DNA of 34,756 bases from an uncultured SAR86 cluster bacterium (GCA_902557705.1 CACEBI010000011.1:1-34756); one strand, 5' to 3'; positions 6,608-17,386 are shown, counted from the first letter of the stretch. Notes: generated from the sequence alone by a model not told the origin. Made by a program: numbers and translations.

Positions 6608-8781
6608 TTAAAAAAATTCATAAAAATATTCTTTTTGTTGCGCTCATAATTTTGATACCAAATCAATCTTTTGCTAATAATGCTCCAATTATTCAACCTG
6701 GCGCTCCTGGTGAAAATTCAAAGATACTTGATCCTGCCCTAGCATCGAATATAGCTGGAGCAAGTTACGTTGAAGCTGATGTTAGATTTTTAAAAGGAAT
6801 GATTACACACCATAGACAAGCAATAGTGATGTCCAAACTTGCAAAAAAAAGAACTAACAACAAAACAATTCTTGATTTAGCTAACAGAATTGACGTTTCT
6901 CAAGAAGACGAAATTAATTTCATGGAAAGCTGGTTAAAGTCTAGAAAAGAAATTAAAACAAATGATTCTCATAACCATCATATGCATATGGAAATGGTAG
7001 GAATGGCATCTCCAAAACAACTTATCGAACTTGAAAATTCTAAGAGCACCGATTTTGATAGATTGTTTCTTCAGTTAATGATAGCCCACCATGATGGTGC
7101 GCTTGAAATGGTTAAAGAGCTAAAAAAATATCCAGGATCAGCAAATGAACCGCTCTTAAATGAATTTGTTGCTGATTTAGTAAATGATCAAGGTGTTGAA
7201 ATTGAAAGAATGAATATCATTGCGGTCAATCTTTCAGATGATCCGAGATCTGGCTTAACTGCTGGTCTTTTTATTGCAGACGAGGCAATTCTTAATTTGG
7301 AGCTAATTGCTTCTCTTCGAAAACCTGTTGGATTTTATGATCCAGATGATCCTGAGGCAAAAGGTAAAGAAGACCTCACAAAAGATCTTGATGAAGATAG
7401 AGAATTATCAACTCTTGAGAAATCAAGAGCAAGAAAATCTCCTATTTTAAGCTTTGCAAATACTGATATGGCTTTCAGGGATGATCTGCTTGTCGCTGGA
7501 AATTATCATGGTTTTAACATGTATAAAATTAATGAGGATGGGATTCCGAGTCTTGTCTCATCAATAGTTTGTCCTGGTGGCCAAGGCGATGTCTCAATTG
7601 TAGGAAATCTATTAATTATGTCAGTTGAGCAAACAAGAAGCAGAATAGATTGTGGGTCTAATGGTGTCGCAAAAGATGCAAGCCCTGAAAGGTTTAGAGG
7701 AATTAGAATTTTTGATATCTCAGATTTAAGAAACCCAAAACAAGTGGGTGCAGTTCAAACTTGCCGAGGATCACATACTCACTCAGTTGTTTCAGGACCA
7801 TCTGATAATGGAAAAATTGTTGTTTATAATTCAGGAACCTCCAGTGTTAGAGATGAAGAAGAAATGGAGCAATGTATTGGAGACATACCTGGAGATAATA
7901 GAACAGCTTTATTCAGAATTGATGTTATAGAAATTCCAGTTTCCGATCCTTCAAAATCTAAAATTGTAAGCAGTCCAACTGTCTTTGCAGACTCAGAGAC
8001 TGGTGCTCTTGGTGGCTTATGGGTTGGTGGTGATCATGGAGACGATACACAAGAAACCAAAAGAACTGATCAGTGTCATGATATTACTGTATTTCCATCA
8101 GCTAACATTGCAGCAGGGGCTTGTTCTGGAAATGGTATCTTGTTTGATATAAGCGATCCATATAGTCCTAAGAGGCTTGATGTTGTTACTGATATTGGTT
8201 TTGCTTATTGGCATTCGGCAACATTTAATAATGATGGAACGAAAGTTATATTTACTGATGAATGGGGTGGTGGTGGCCGTCCAAGATGCAGAGCATGGGA
8301 TCCATTAGATTGGGGGGCAGATGCTATCTACGACATAGTTGATAATAAATTAGAGTTTAGGAGCCATTACAAAATGCCAGCACCACAAGTTGAAACAGAA
8401 AATTGTGTTGCTCATAACGGATCTATAATACCTGTTCCAGGTCGCGATATTTTTGTTCAAGCTTGGTATCAAGGAGGAATATCAATTATGGATTTTACTG
8501 ATTCAGCTAATCCTAAGGAAATAGCTTATTTTGATAGAGGGCCTATTAATGATGAAATTCTAGTAACTGGAGGTTACTGGTCTGCGTATTATTATGATGG
8601 ATATATTTACGGTACTGAGATAACTAGAGGTTTAGATGTTTTCAAGCTGACTCCAAGCGAGCACCTGACTGCAAAAGAAATAGAACAAGCCGCAGTTGCA
8701 TACCCAATTAATGGACCTATGGTTTTCAATCCACAACAACAAATACCAATGGCATGGCCAGAGACTGGTTCAAGTAAATAA
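6601..8781 (+). CDS. Exported DUF305 - LVIVD-repeat fusion protein
   Basis: The 726-residue protein has a signal peptide (cleavage about residue 25). A DUF305 domain (about 55-215) carries the two characteristic helix motifs, MITHHRQA (His 70-71) and MIAHHDGA (His 163-164). A His/Met-rich stretch, HNHHMHMEM (about 124-132), lies between them. After a charged linker (about 240-280) the rest, about 290-710, consists of LVIVD-type repeats with recurring phrases such as IRIFDISDLRNPKQVG and ILFDISDPYSPKRLD, predicted to form a beta-propeller. DUF305 proteins such as CopM are linked to periplasmic copper binding; the propeller function is unknown. The protein is probably periplasmic or surface-exposed. 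The start at ATG 6601 overlaps the upstream small gene, and the kinase gene follows after 16 bp. Confidence 0.8.
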   Translation: MVIKKIHKNILFVALIILIPNQSFANNAPIIQPGAPGENSKILDPALASNIAGASYVEADVRFLKGMITHHRQAIVMSKLAKKRTNNKTILDLANRIDVSQEDEINFMESWLKSRKEIKTNDSHNHHMHMEMVGMASPKQLIELENSKSTDFDRLFLQLMIAHHDGALEMVKELKKYPGSANEPLLNEFVADLVNDQGVEIERMNIIAVNLSDDPRSGLTAGLFIADEAILNLELIASLRKPVGFYDPDDPEAKGKEDLTKDLDEDRELSTLEKSRARKSPILSFANTDMAFRDDLLVAGNYHGFNMYKINEDGIPSLVSSIVCPGGQGDVSIVGNLLIMSVEQTRSRIDCGSNGVAKDASPERFRGIRIFDISDLRNPKQVGAVQTCRGSHTHSVVSGPSDNGKIVVYNSGTSSVRDEEEMEQCIGDIPGDNRTALFRIDVIEIPVSDPSKSKIVSSPTVFADSETGALGGLWVGGDHGDDTQETKRTDQCHDITVFPSANIAAGACSGNGILFDISDPYSPKRLDVVTDIGFAYWHSATFNNDGTKVIFTDEWGGGGRPRCRAWDPLDWGADAIYDIVDNKLEFRSHYKMPAPQVETENCVAHNGSIIPVPGRDIFVQAWYQGGISIMDFTDSANPKEIAYFDRGPINDEILVTGGYWSAYYYDGYIYGTEITRGLDVFKLTPSEHLTAKEIEQAAVAYPINGPMVFNPQQQIPMAWPETGSSK

Positions 8782-8797
8782 AAAATAATTAATTATT

Positions 8798-9613
8798 ATG
8801 GAAATTGCTTTTGATTTTGGAATAACCAATACAGATGTAGCAATTCAAGATAATCAAGAACTAACTTTTTATACATTTTCTTCAAAAAAAGTTGAGATAG
8901 CTTTTATTTTAGAAATTCTCTCTGAAATAAATCTAGATACAAAACTTATCACTAAAATTGCTGTCACAGGAGGCAAATCTAGTGACCTTCAAGATGCTTT
9001 ATATGACATACCAATCATTAAAATTAATGAAGTTGAAGCTGTGGGTCTTGGCGCTAAGGAGATATATCAAATAAAAGATAATAAATTCATGGCTGTTAGT
9101 ACTGGAACAGGCACCGCTTGCATTGCTTATATGGATAAAGAATTTCATCATTTAGGAGGCATATCTGTCGGAGGTGGAACATTACAAGGCTTATCTAATC
9201 TGACTATTGACATTAATAAAGCAAATGAGATTGAAGAATTATCTAGAGTAGGTAATAAAAAAAATCTAGACTCATTGATTGGTGAGGTTGTAAATAATAT
9301 TGGTTCCCTAAATCCAGATATAACAGCTTCTAATTTTTCTAAAGCAAGAAATAAGACTGACTTTAACAATGAAGATATAGCATCTTCTTTATCAAATATG
9401 GTTGGAGAAGTAATTGGAACTGTAGCTTATTTAAATGCATTATTAATTGGTGTCAGTAATGTCTATTTTATTGGAAGAGTTTCTAAAATGAGTTCAGTTA
9501 AAAACGGGATAGAAAAAAGGTTACATTTAGCTGGAATATTTGGCAATTACATAGAAAAACAAGAATTTGCAAATGTGATTGGCGCTATTGCATATTTAAA
9601 TGCCAATACCTAA
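8798..9613 (+). CDS. coaW: Type II pantothenate kinase
   Basis: The 271-residue protein has the ASKHA kinase fold of the eukaryote/staphylococcal (type II) pantothenate kinases. It shows an N-terminal phosphate loop FDFGITNTD, an adenosine-side VTGGKSSD, the INEVEAVGLGA motif that contains the expected catalytic Glu, then STGTGTACI and GGISVGGGTLQGL. The C-terminal GAIAYL is also typical. It phosphorylates pantothenate in the first step of coenzyme A synthesis, in the cytosol. Gammaproteobacteria usually use CoaA (type I) or CoaX (type III), so this form is unusual. Its length matches staphylococcal CoaW. It probably lies in one operon with the DUF305-LVIVD gene. No good Shine-Dalgarno sequence is visible ahead of ATG 8798. 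Confidence 0.85.
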   Translation: MEIAFDFGITNTDVAIQDNQELTFYTFSSKKVEIAFILEILSEINLDTKLITKIAVTGGKSSDLQDALYDIPIIKINEVEAVGLGAKEIYQIKDNKFMAVSTGTGTACIAYMDKEFHHLGGISVGGGTLQGLSNLTIDINKANEIEELSRVGNKKNLDSLIGEVVNNIGSLNPDITASNFSKARNKTDFNNEDIASSLSNMVGEVIGTVAYLNALLIGVSNVYFIGRVSKMSSVKNGIEKRLHLAGIFGNYIEKQEFANVIGAIAYLNANT

Positions 9614-9640
9614 AATGTAAATAATTAACAATATATTCCA

Positions 9641-10891
9641 ATGATAGTTACAGATAAATCATCGATCATTACCTTTGCAATACCAGTTTTCATGCTATTG
9701 ATTCTTATTGAGTATTGTTATGGTATCTATAAAGGTAAAAGCAATTACAGATTGAATGATACTTTTACAAGCCTATCGATTGGAATGATTAGCAGATATC
9801 CAACTATGCTTAATCTTGGTCTGCAAAGCCTTATCTTTGTATATATAAGTAAATATTTTAATGTTGGTTTGCTATCAATTAAGAATCCAGTAACTTGGAT
9901 TGTGGCTTTTCTTCTCTATGATCTTTCTTATTATTGGATGCATAGAATGCATCATGAGATAAAAATTTTATGGGCAACTCATAGCGTCCATCATCATGGT
10001 GAGGAATTTAATCTGTCCACTGCTCTCAGACAAACAAGCACAGGGTGGTTATGGAAATGGGTATTTTATCTACCGATGGTGTTTCTTGGTGTTCCGGGAG
10101 AAGTTTTCATTACTGTCGCTGGTATTAATTTGGTCTATCAGTTTTGGGTTCATACAGAACATATAGGCCATTTAGGTTTTTTAGAAAAGATATTTATCAC
10201 TCCAATGAATCATGGTATCCATCACGCTAAAAATAAAGAATATATAGATGCTAATTACGGCGGGGTCTTCATTATATGGGACCGTATGTTTGGAACTTAT
10301 ATTGCCAGAGATCCTGAAATTACTCCTGTGTATGGAACCGTGAGTGCACTAAAAAGTTGGAACCCTATTTGGGCCAATTTTCAAATTTTTACAACCATGT
10401 TTAAAGATTCTATGAAAACTAAAAAGTTTAGTGACAAGATAAAAGTATGGTTTTCAAAAACTTATTGGAGACCTGATGACTGTATAGAAGAAAAAGATCC
10501 TAAAGATTTTTACATTAAATATGATCCTGTAATATCAACAGATATAAAGGTTTTTAGTTTCTTGCAGCTCATGTTTACAGGCATTGTTTCTACTTCAGTG
10601 TTATTTTTCCTATCTCAGATTACTTACAACGAAATTTTTATATATGCAGTTGCTATAACAATTTTAAGCTCGATGACAGGCCTGCTTTTAGAGGGCAAAA
10701 GATATATGTATTTTGTAATATTAATGTTTTCAGTTGTAGGTATTTTAGCTATCGAATTATTTGGAGTGCTAAATACTAACGTTCTTTCAACAACTCTCTT
10801 AAGTAGTCAGTTATACGTAAATATTCTTTTAGTATGTCTAATATATATTTATCAAAGCTACCAAGGCTTCTCAGCAGCTAGAGCTAGATAA
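9641..10891 (+). CDS. Sterol desaturase / fatty acid hydroxylase family membrane enzyme
   Basis: The 416-residue membrane protein has the histidine clusters of the diiron FA_hydroxylase superfamily: HRMHH (101-105), HSVHHH (114-119), HTEH (171-174), HGIHH (191-195) and NYGG (205-208). Hydrophobic helices flank them, and a further membrane region of about 100 residues follows at the C-terminus. Relatives include alkylglycerol monooxygenase and sterol C4/C5-modifying enzymes. These use O2 and electrons to hydroxylate or desaturate lipids in the membrane. Layout and length most resemble the bacterial alkylglycerol-monooxygenase-like branch; the substrate is not determinable. It ends 4 bp from the convergent cysE stop, with no terminator visible between them. 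Confidence 0.85.
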   Translation: MIVTDKSSIITFAIPVFMLLILIEYCYGIYKGKSNYRLNDTFTSLSIGMISRYPTMLNLGLQSLIFVYISKYFNVGLLSIKNPVTWIVAFLLYDLSYYWMHRMHHEIKILWATHSVHHHGEEFNLSTALRQTSTGWLWKWVFYLPMVFLGVPGEVFITVAGINLVYQFWVHTEHIGHLGFLEKIFITPMNHGIHHAKNKEYIDANYGGVFIIWDRMFGTYIARDPEITPVYGTVSALKSWNPIWANFQIFTTMFKDSMKTKKFSDKIKVWFSKTYWRPDDCIEEKDPKDFYIKYDPVISTDIKVFSFLQLMFTGIVSTSVLFFLSQITYNEIFIYAVAITILSSMTGLLLEGKRYMYFVILMFSVVGILAIELFGVLNTNVLSTTLLSSQLYVNILLVCLIYIYQSYQGFSAARAR

Positions 10892-10895
10892 TTAA

Positions 10896-11621
10896 TTAAG
10901 ACCTTGTTTTAGCAGGCACTCCGGCGACGGTAGTATTATCTGGTACATCTTTTAGAACAAGACTTCCTGCTGCTACGATTGCACCCTCTCCTATTGTGAT
11001 ATCACCCAGAACAGTGCTTGCAGCAAAGATTGATGCTCCTTTCTTTATATTTGGATGCCTTTTTCCTGATTCAAAACCCTTGCCACCCAAGGTTACACCT
11101 TGGAAAATTGATACTTCAGATTCGATTTCAGATGTTTCACCAATTACAACACCAGTAGCATGATCAATCATTACAGCTCCGGCAATTTTAGCAGCGGGGT
11201 GAATATCAACACCAAATACTTCTGAAGCTCTATTTTGAAAAAATAATGCCATTGTGTGACGTTCATTGTTCCATAAACAATGTGCTGCTCTATAAGTTGC
11301 TAAGCCTAAAAATCCTTTATAAAAAAGTAATGGTGTAGAAAAGTATTTACATGCAGGATCATGATCTTTGAAAAACTTTATATCTTCTTCAAGGTTTTTT
11401 TCAATATCTTTACAATCTCTGTATACCTCTAGGATAAATTTCTTAATATCCATTGCAGATAATGCATCACTATGTAATTTAGAAGCTAAAATCGATGCTA
11501 CAGCTCCAATTAAATCTTTTTGAGATAGAACAAGTGAATATAAAAAAGAGCCAAGAGATGGCTCAGCCTCAACCCTTAACTTGATTTCATCTTGAATTTT
11601 GGTCCACAAATCTATATCCAT
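10896..11621 (-). CDS. cysE: Serine O-acetyltransferase
   Basis: The 241-residue protein has the all-helical N-terminal domain of CysE, including DPACKYFSTPLLFYKGFLGL. A left-handed beta-helix follows, with IDHATGVVIGET (catalytic Asp-His region) and FQGVTLGGKG. It makes O-acetylserine from serine and acetyl-CoA for cysteine synthesis. The protein stops at AGVPAKTRS, about 30 residues short of Escherichia coli CysE (273 aa). It therefore lacks the flexible C-terminal tail ending in Ile that docks into the cysteine synthase CysK. It lies downstream of katG on the same strand, but a strong terminator separates them, so it probably has its own promoter within 11622-11653 or depends on read-through. 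Confidence 0.93.
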   Translation of the reverse strand: MDIDLWTKIQDEIKLRVEAEPSLGSFLYSLVLSQKDLIGAVASILASKLHSDALSAMDIKKFILEVYRDCKDIEKNLEEDIKFFKDHDPACKYFSTPLLFYKGFLGLATYRAAHCLWNNERHTMALFFQNRASEVFGVDIHPAAKIAGAVMIDHATGVVIGETSEIESEVSIFQGVTLGGKGFESGKRHPNIKKGASIFAASTVLGDITIGEGAIVAAGSLVLKDVPDNTTVAGVPAKTRS

Positions 11622-11653
11622 ATGAAAAGGATTATAAGCATATTGAGATAATA

Positions 11654-11690
11654 TAAAAGCTCAGGTGCCATAATGACACCTGAGCTTTTA
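11654..11690 (-). terminator. Rho-independent terminator of katG
   Basis: A 14-bp perfect stem (TAAAAGCTCAGGTG with CACCTGAGCTTTTA) and a 9-nt loop lie directly after the katG stop. On the - strand the 3' arm ends in TTTTA followed by an AT-rich stretch. The symmetrical A/T ends could also work on the + strand. Confidence 0.8.
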
Positions 11691-11691
11691 G

Positions 11692-13866
<2,175 letters not shown>

Positions 13867-13957
13867 TTAAATTTGAGTTAATTAATACTTTAACTAATTT
13901 TTATATATTGATAAATATACTATTAATGTACTTTATGTTCGATTAAAATGTATATAA

Positions 13958-14860
13958 ATGATCTCTATAAAGCAATTAAATTATGCGCTTGCAGTTGCCA
14001 AGAGATTGCACTTTAAAAAAGCAGCAGATGATTGTTTTGTATCTCCATCAACTCTAAGTAATGCAATTACAGAACTTGAAAATCAAATTGGTTTTCAAAT
14101 TTTTGAAAGAACAAATAAAAAAGTCATAATCACCAAACTTGGGCTTGAACTTCTTAAAAAGGCTGAAACAGTTCAGCTTCATATTGAAGATATAAAAAAC
14201 CTTGGTGAAAAACAAAAAGCTCCATTAAGCTCTTCATTAACCATTGGAATTATCCCAACCATAGGTCCTTATTTACTCCCTCTAGTCCTACCAAGATTAA
14301 AAAAATATCATCCAAATCTAAACTTAAAAATTTTAGAGGGTAAATCTAGCTCATTAGTACAAAAAGTGAATGATGGAGACTTAGATATGGCTATTCTTGC
14401 TCTTCCATACAACTTAGGAGGATTACTATCCTTTAAATTTTGGGAAGAAAACTTTTATTATGTAAGCCACAAAAACAATGAATACAAAAAAGCATTAAAA
14501 GCAAAAGATATAAATTTTTCAGAATTAATGTTGCTCGATGATGGCCATTGTTTAAAAAATCATGTGCTAGCTGCATGTAAAATTAATGATAATCAGCAAT
14601 TTTCAATGGAAGCATCTAGTCTTACTACCTTGATTCAATTAGTAGCTAATAATATGGGTTCAACTCTTGTTCCCCAAATGTCTATTAAACATTTGATTAA
14701 TGCTAATTCGATGATAAAAAAGTCAATCTTAAACGAGCCTGGTCCCCATCGAGAGCTTGCAATAGTAGTTAGGCAAACTTATGCAGATATTGAAAACGTA
14801 ATGCTATTGATTGATATTTTTAAAAATGAATTGGGTAAATATTCAGAAAATATTCAATAA
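13958..14860 (+). CDS. oxyR: Hydrogen peroxide-responsive LysR-type regulator OxyR
   Basis: The 300-residue protein has an N-terminal LysR helix-turn-helix (LHFKKAADDCFVSPSTLSNAITELE, about 17-41). The effector domain carries the OxyR hallmark IGIIPTIGPYLLP and the redox pair Cys198 (DDGHCL) and Cys207 (AACKI), equivalent to Cys199 and Cys208 of E. coli OxyR. Oxidation of this pair activates peroxide-defence genes. The gene is divergent from katG, its likely target. The 112-bp shared gap is very AT-rich; I could not assign a four-part OxyR site in it with confidence. No clear Shine-Dalgarno sequence precedes ATG 13958. Confidence 0.93.
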   Translation: MISIKQLNYALAVAKRLHFKKAADDCFVSPSTLSNAITELENQIGFQIFERTNKKVIITKLGLELLKKAETVQLHIEDIKNLGEKQKAPLSSSLTIGIIPTIGPYLLPLVLPRLKKYHPNLNLKILEGKSSSLVQKVNDGDLDMAILALPYNLGGLLSFKFWEENFYYVSHKNNEYKKALKAKDINFSELMLLDDGHCLKNHVLAACKINDNQQFSMEASSLTTLIQLVANNMGSTLVPQMSIKHLINANSMIKKSILNEPGPHRELAIVVRQTYADIENVMLLIDIFKNELGKYSENIQ

Positions 14861-14865
14861 AGAAA

Positions 14866-14941
14866 TGGTGGAGCTACGCGGGATCGAACCGCGGACCCCC
14901 TGCTTGCAAAGCAGGTGCTCTCCCAGCTGAGCTATAGCCCC
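14866..14941 (-). tRNA. tRNA-Ala (anticodon TGC)
   Basis: The reverse strand reads GGGGCTATAGCTCAGCTGGG at the 5' end, the anticodon stem-loop CTGCTTTGCAAGCAG, the T arm GCGGTTCGATCCCGC and an encoded CCA end, 76 nt in all. The acceptor stem GGGGCTA pairs with TAGCTCC, with one G-T pair. It is a single tRNA, not within an rRNA operon in this window, and sits between oxyR and the siderophore receptor. Confidence 0.97.
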
Positions 14942-14956
14942 ATTTTCAAAAGCTGT

Positions 14957-14986
14957 ATTGTACTTTAAAAATTTTAATTTTGTACA
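14957..14986 (-). promoter_or_regulatory. Candidate sigma-70 promoter for tRNA-Ala
   Basis: On the - strand TGTACA (14981-14986) is followed by an 18-bp spacer and TACAAT (14957-14962), 15 bp ahead of the tRNA. The -10 matches the consensus at five of six positions and the -35 at four of six. It lies between the receptor terminator and the tRNA, where a separate promoter would be needed. Confidence 0.5.
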
Positions 14987-15000
14987 CTAATTCAAAGAAA

Positions 15001-15022
15001 AGGGGTGAACAATGCCACCCCA
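15001..15022 (-). terminator. Rho-independent terminator after the TonB receptor
   Basis: On the - strand TGGGGTG and CACCCC form a 6-bp GC-rich stem with an 8-nt loop, followed directly by TTTTCTTT. It is about 40 bp after the receptor stop. Confidence 0.8.
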
Positions 15023-15061
15023 ATTCTTGAAAGTTAAAGCGCTCTCAAACTATAAGTCTCA

Positions 15062-17158
15062 TTAGAATGTTTTTCTTATTGAGATCCTTGCATTAAATGG
15101 CTCGCCAACAGATGCCTGATGAGTGCTGTGTGAATGTGGGAAATATAACTCATCTGTAAGATTTTCTACATTCATTTGAATGCTTAAATCATCAGCAATT
15201 TTATAATATGCTCCAAAATCAATCCTTGTATATTCTGGCAATATTAGTCCTGACTTATTATTACTAATGTTAGATTCACCTTGTTGAGTCATACCAAAAG
15301 CCCACCCAAACTTATCTGAAACTTCATATGTAGCAAATAAAGACAGCGTATGTTCCGGAATCTCTCTCGGCTCACCGCCAGAACTTGTTTTGCCATCCAT
15401 TGAGCTATATCCAACAACAAGGTTCATCTTGTCATTCACTTTTCCTTTTAATTCGAGCTCCAAACCATCTACCTGGAGTCCAACAATCTCTGCACCCTCA
15501 CCGCTTGCATCTCTTGTTGCTATGGTTTGTTCGCTGTCAAAATAAGCTGCTGCAAAACTTAGACGTTCAGAGATTGCAATTTTTACTCCAAATTCACTAC
15601 TTTCGTATACGTCTGGATCTAAAGCTGCAGCTGAAGCAGTTAATTTTTTATATTGCTCACCAGATCTTGGTAAAAAGCTTTCGCTATAGCTGTAGTACCA
15701 AGACACATTTTCACTTGGCTTAAAGATTACGCCAGCTCTAGGAGAAAATTCTTTATCTTCTCTAGATTGTGAAGTTCCTGATTTAATATCAGCTACTGTT
15801 ATATCAAAAGTATCGTGACGGCCGCCAATCATTAATTTCAATCTATCCGAAACATCTATTTGATCCTGAAAATAAATAGATGAAACTTCAATATCAGATC
15901 TTGTTTTACTTTTAAGTTTTGCTGTAAAGTCGTTGCTTGTAGCAACGCCTGAAGAATTCACTGAAAAGTTCATTGGTCTGGTTATATTAAAAATCTCATT
16001 ATCATCACTTGTTGTAGACCAAAAAGTATCATATCTATGATTGTCATTGGATGTATCTATAATCTCCCCACCAAACAAAAGCGTGTGAGTAGAACTTCCA
16101 AGTTGAATTTCATTTACTAAATTACCGGTTAAAACAGTATTTTCTCTTTCAGTTGGATCAAGATAACCATCCATAGTTACAACAGTCTCACCTGCGTTAT
16201 AACCAGATGCATAATAATTCTTGTACATCTTTTCAAATTCACTTGAAACAATGGAAAGATTTCCCTTGCTAGTATCAGAGAACTCAGTACTCAATGTTGC
16301 TCTGAAGATAGAAGCTTCAAGCGTTGTCAGGTTTACATCTTTATCACCAAATGTGATCTTTTCAAATCTTTTAACAGGCTTACCGTTTTCTGTTGGGACA
16401 CCTCTATCTATAAATCTTTCATGATCAGCATACTCATATGAAAGGTCTAAAGTAGTTTTGTCGGTAACTTTTAATTTTAATGTAGGATTAATGCCAGTTC
16501 TTTGCCCATCGTAATTATCTCTATGATTTTCCAGCGCATCACTATGCATCATAAAACGCATTGCTGAATTATCTCCGCTTTGAACGTTATAGTCTAAGGT
16601 CAAATCATTTGCACCAAAGGAATCTACACCAAAATCTACAGCCCCAAACTTGTCATTAAGAACTGCTTTTTTTGAAACTCTATTAACAACACCACCTGTT
16701 CCACCTCTTCCAAAAAGTAAAGCATTTGGCCCTCTAAGAATTTCAACTTGTTCCACATTATATAAAGAACGGTAATATTGAACATCGTCTCTAATACCAT
16801 CTTGAAAAAAGTCTGCTGTTGACCTAACTCCTCTGAAAACTACTGCATCACGATGACCTTCTCCTTGAGAAGTATTAACACCTGGAACATATCTAATAAT
16901 ATCTCCAATTGCTCTAAAACCTTGTTTGCGTATGTCATCATCTGTGACAATAGAAACCGTTTGTGGGACATCTAATACTGGGACTGGAGTTTTTAAAGCA
17001 GTAACCTGATCGGCATATAAAACATTTCCTTTAACAACAATCTCTTCAACATTTTCTGAATCATCAGCAGTTATTGCAAAAGATGCTACAAATAAAATAC
17101 TTATGAATAGTAATGGAGATATATTCTCAATTAACTTTGTATACATTTTTGTCATCAT
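15062..17158 (-). CDS. TonB-dependent siderophore receptor
   Basis: The roughly 698-residue outer-membrane receptor has a signal peptide, then a TonB-box-like EEIVVKG. The plug domain shows VPQTVSIVTDDDIRKQG, IRYVPGVNTSQGEGHRDAVVFRG and VEILRGPNALLFGRGGTGGVVN. The 22-stranded barrel ends in a terminal Phe (ARISIRKTF), as needed for BamA recognition. The pattern is that of the siderophore branch (FhuA/Fiu/FpvA-like); the ligand is unknown. ATG 17158 (or the adjacent 17155) is preferred because GGA lies about 8 nt upstream; an upstream in-frame TTG at 17176 is weaker. A Fur-box promoter and a structured leader of about 130 nt precede it. No ABC transporter or siderophore synthesis genes are adjacent. 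Confidence 0.92.
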   Translation of the reverse strand: MMTKMYTKLIENISPLLFISILFVASFAITADDSENVEEIVVKGNVLYADQVTALKTPVPVLDVPQTVSIVTDDDIRKQGFRAIGDIIRYVPGVNTSQGEGHRDAVVFRGVRSTADFFQDGIRDDVQYYRSLYNVEQVEILRGPNALLFGRGGTGGVVNRVSKKAVLNDKFGAVDFGVDSFGANDLTLDYNVQSGDNSAMRFMMHSDALENHRDNYDGQRTGINPTLKLKVTDKTTLDLSYEYADHERFIDRGVPTENGKPVKRFEKITFGDKDVNLTTLEASIFRATLSTEFSDTSKGNLSIVSSEFEKMYKNYYASGYNAGETVVTMDGYLDPTERENTVLTGNLVNEIQLGSSTHTLLFGGEIIDTSNDNHRYDTFWSTTSDDNEIFNITRPMNFSVNSSGVATSNDFTAKLKSKTRSDIEVSSIYFQDQIDVSDRLKLMIGGRHDTFDITVADIKSGTSQSREDKEFSPRAGVIFKPSENVSWYYSYSESFLPRSGEQYKKLTASAAALDPDVYESSEFGVKIAISERLSFAAAYFDSEQTIATRDASGEGAEIVGLQVDGLELELKGKVNDKMNLVVGYSSMDGKTSSGGEPREIPEHTLSLFATYEVSDKFGWAFGMTQQGESNISNNKSGLILPEYTRIDFGAYYKIADDLSIQMNVENLTDELYFPHSHSTHQASVGEPFNARISIRKTF

Positions 17159-17252
17159 AATTTTTCCATTAATCAATTATTGGTTCTTAAAAGCCGCCGA
17201 CCTCTCCAGATATTTTTGATAATTAAAACTTTTAATTTACAAAAAAAGCACA

Positions 17253-17289
17253 CTCTTAAGGGGACTATAAAGCTGGCGACCTTTAAGAG
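17253..17289 (-). terminator. Terminator-like hairpin in the receptor 5' leader (possible attenuator)
   Basis: On the - strand CTCTTAAAGG pairs with the CCCCTTAAGAG that follows, with one bulged A and seven perfect outer pairs. Five nt later come seven T residues (17241-17247). It lies between the Fur-box promoter and the receptor start. A premature terminator or an mRNA-stabilising leader structure are the options; the gap between stem and T-run is longer than ideal. Confidence 0.4.
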
Positions 17290-17295
17290 ATGTAA

Positions 17296-17324
17296 ATGAT
17301 AATGAGAATGATTCTCATTTGCAA
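17296..17324 (-). promoter_or_regulatory. Sigma-70 promoter overlapped by a Fur box
   Basis: The + strand 17298-17316 reads GATAATGAGAATGATTCTC, matching the classical 19-bp Fur consensus at 16 positions, and the central GAGAATGATTCTC is nearly palindromic. On the - strand TTGCAA (17319-17324), a 17-bp spacer and TATCAT (17296-17301) form a good promoter wholly covered by the box. Iron-loaded Fur would therefore block the receptor promoter directly. Confidence 0.85.
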
Positions 17325-17386
17325 GTAGAAATTAAAGAAATTTTCGCTTTTTTTTAGAATTCAGTTCTTATATATATGAATGAACT

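Noticed and set aside
7748-7930. Short + strand frame inside the DUF305-LVIVD gene
   Set aside because: Overlaps a well-supported coding sequence in another frame and has no start signal.
11654-11690. katG-cysE hairpin as a regulator site for cysE
   Set aside because: Position right after the katG stop, with a long stem and T-rich flank, fits a terminator better.
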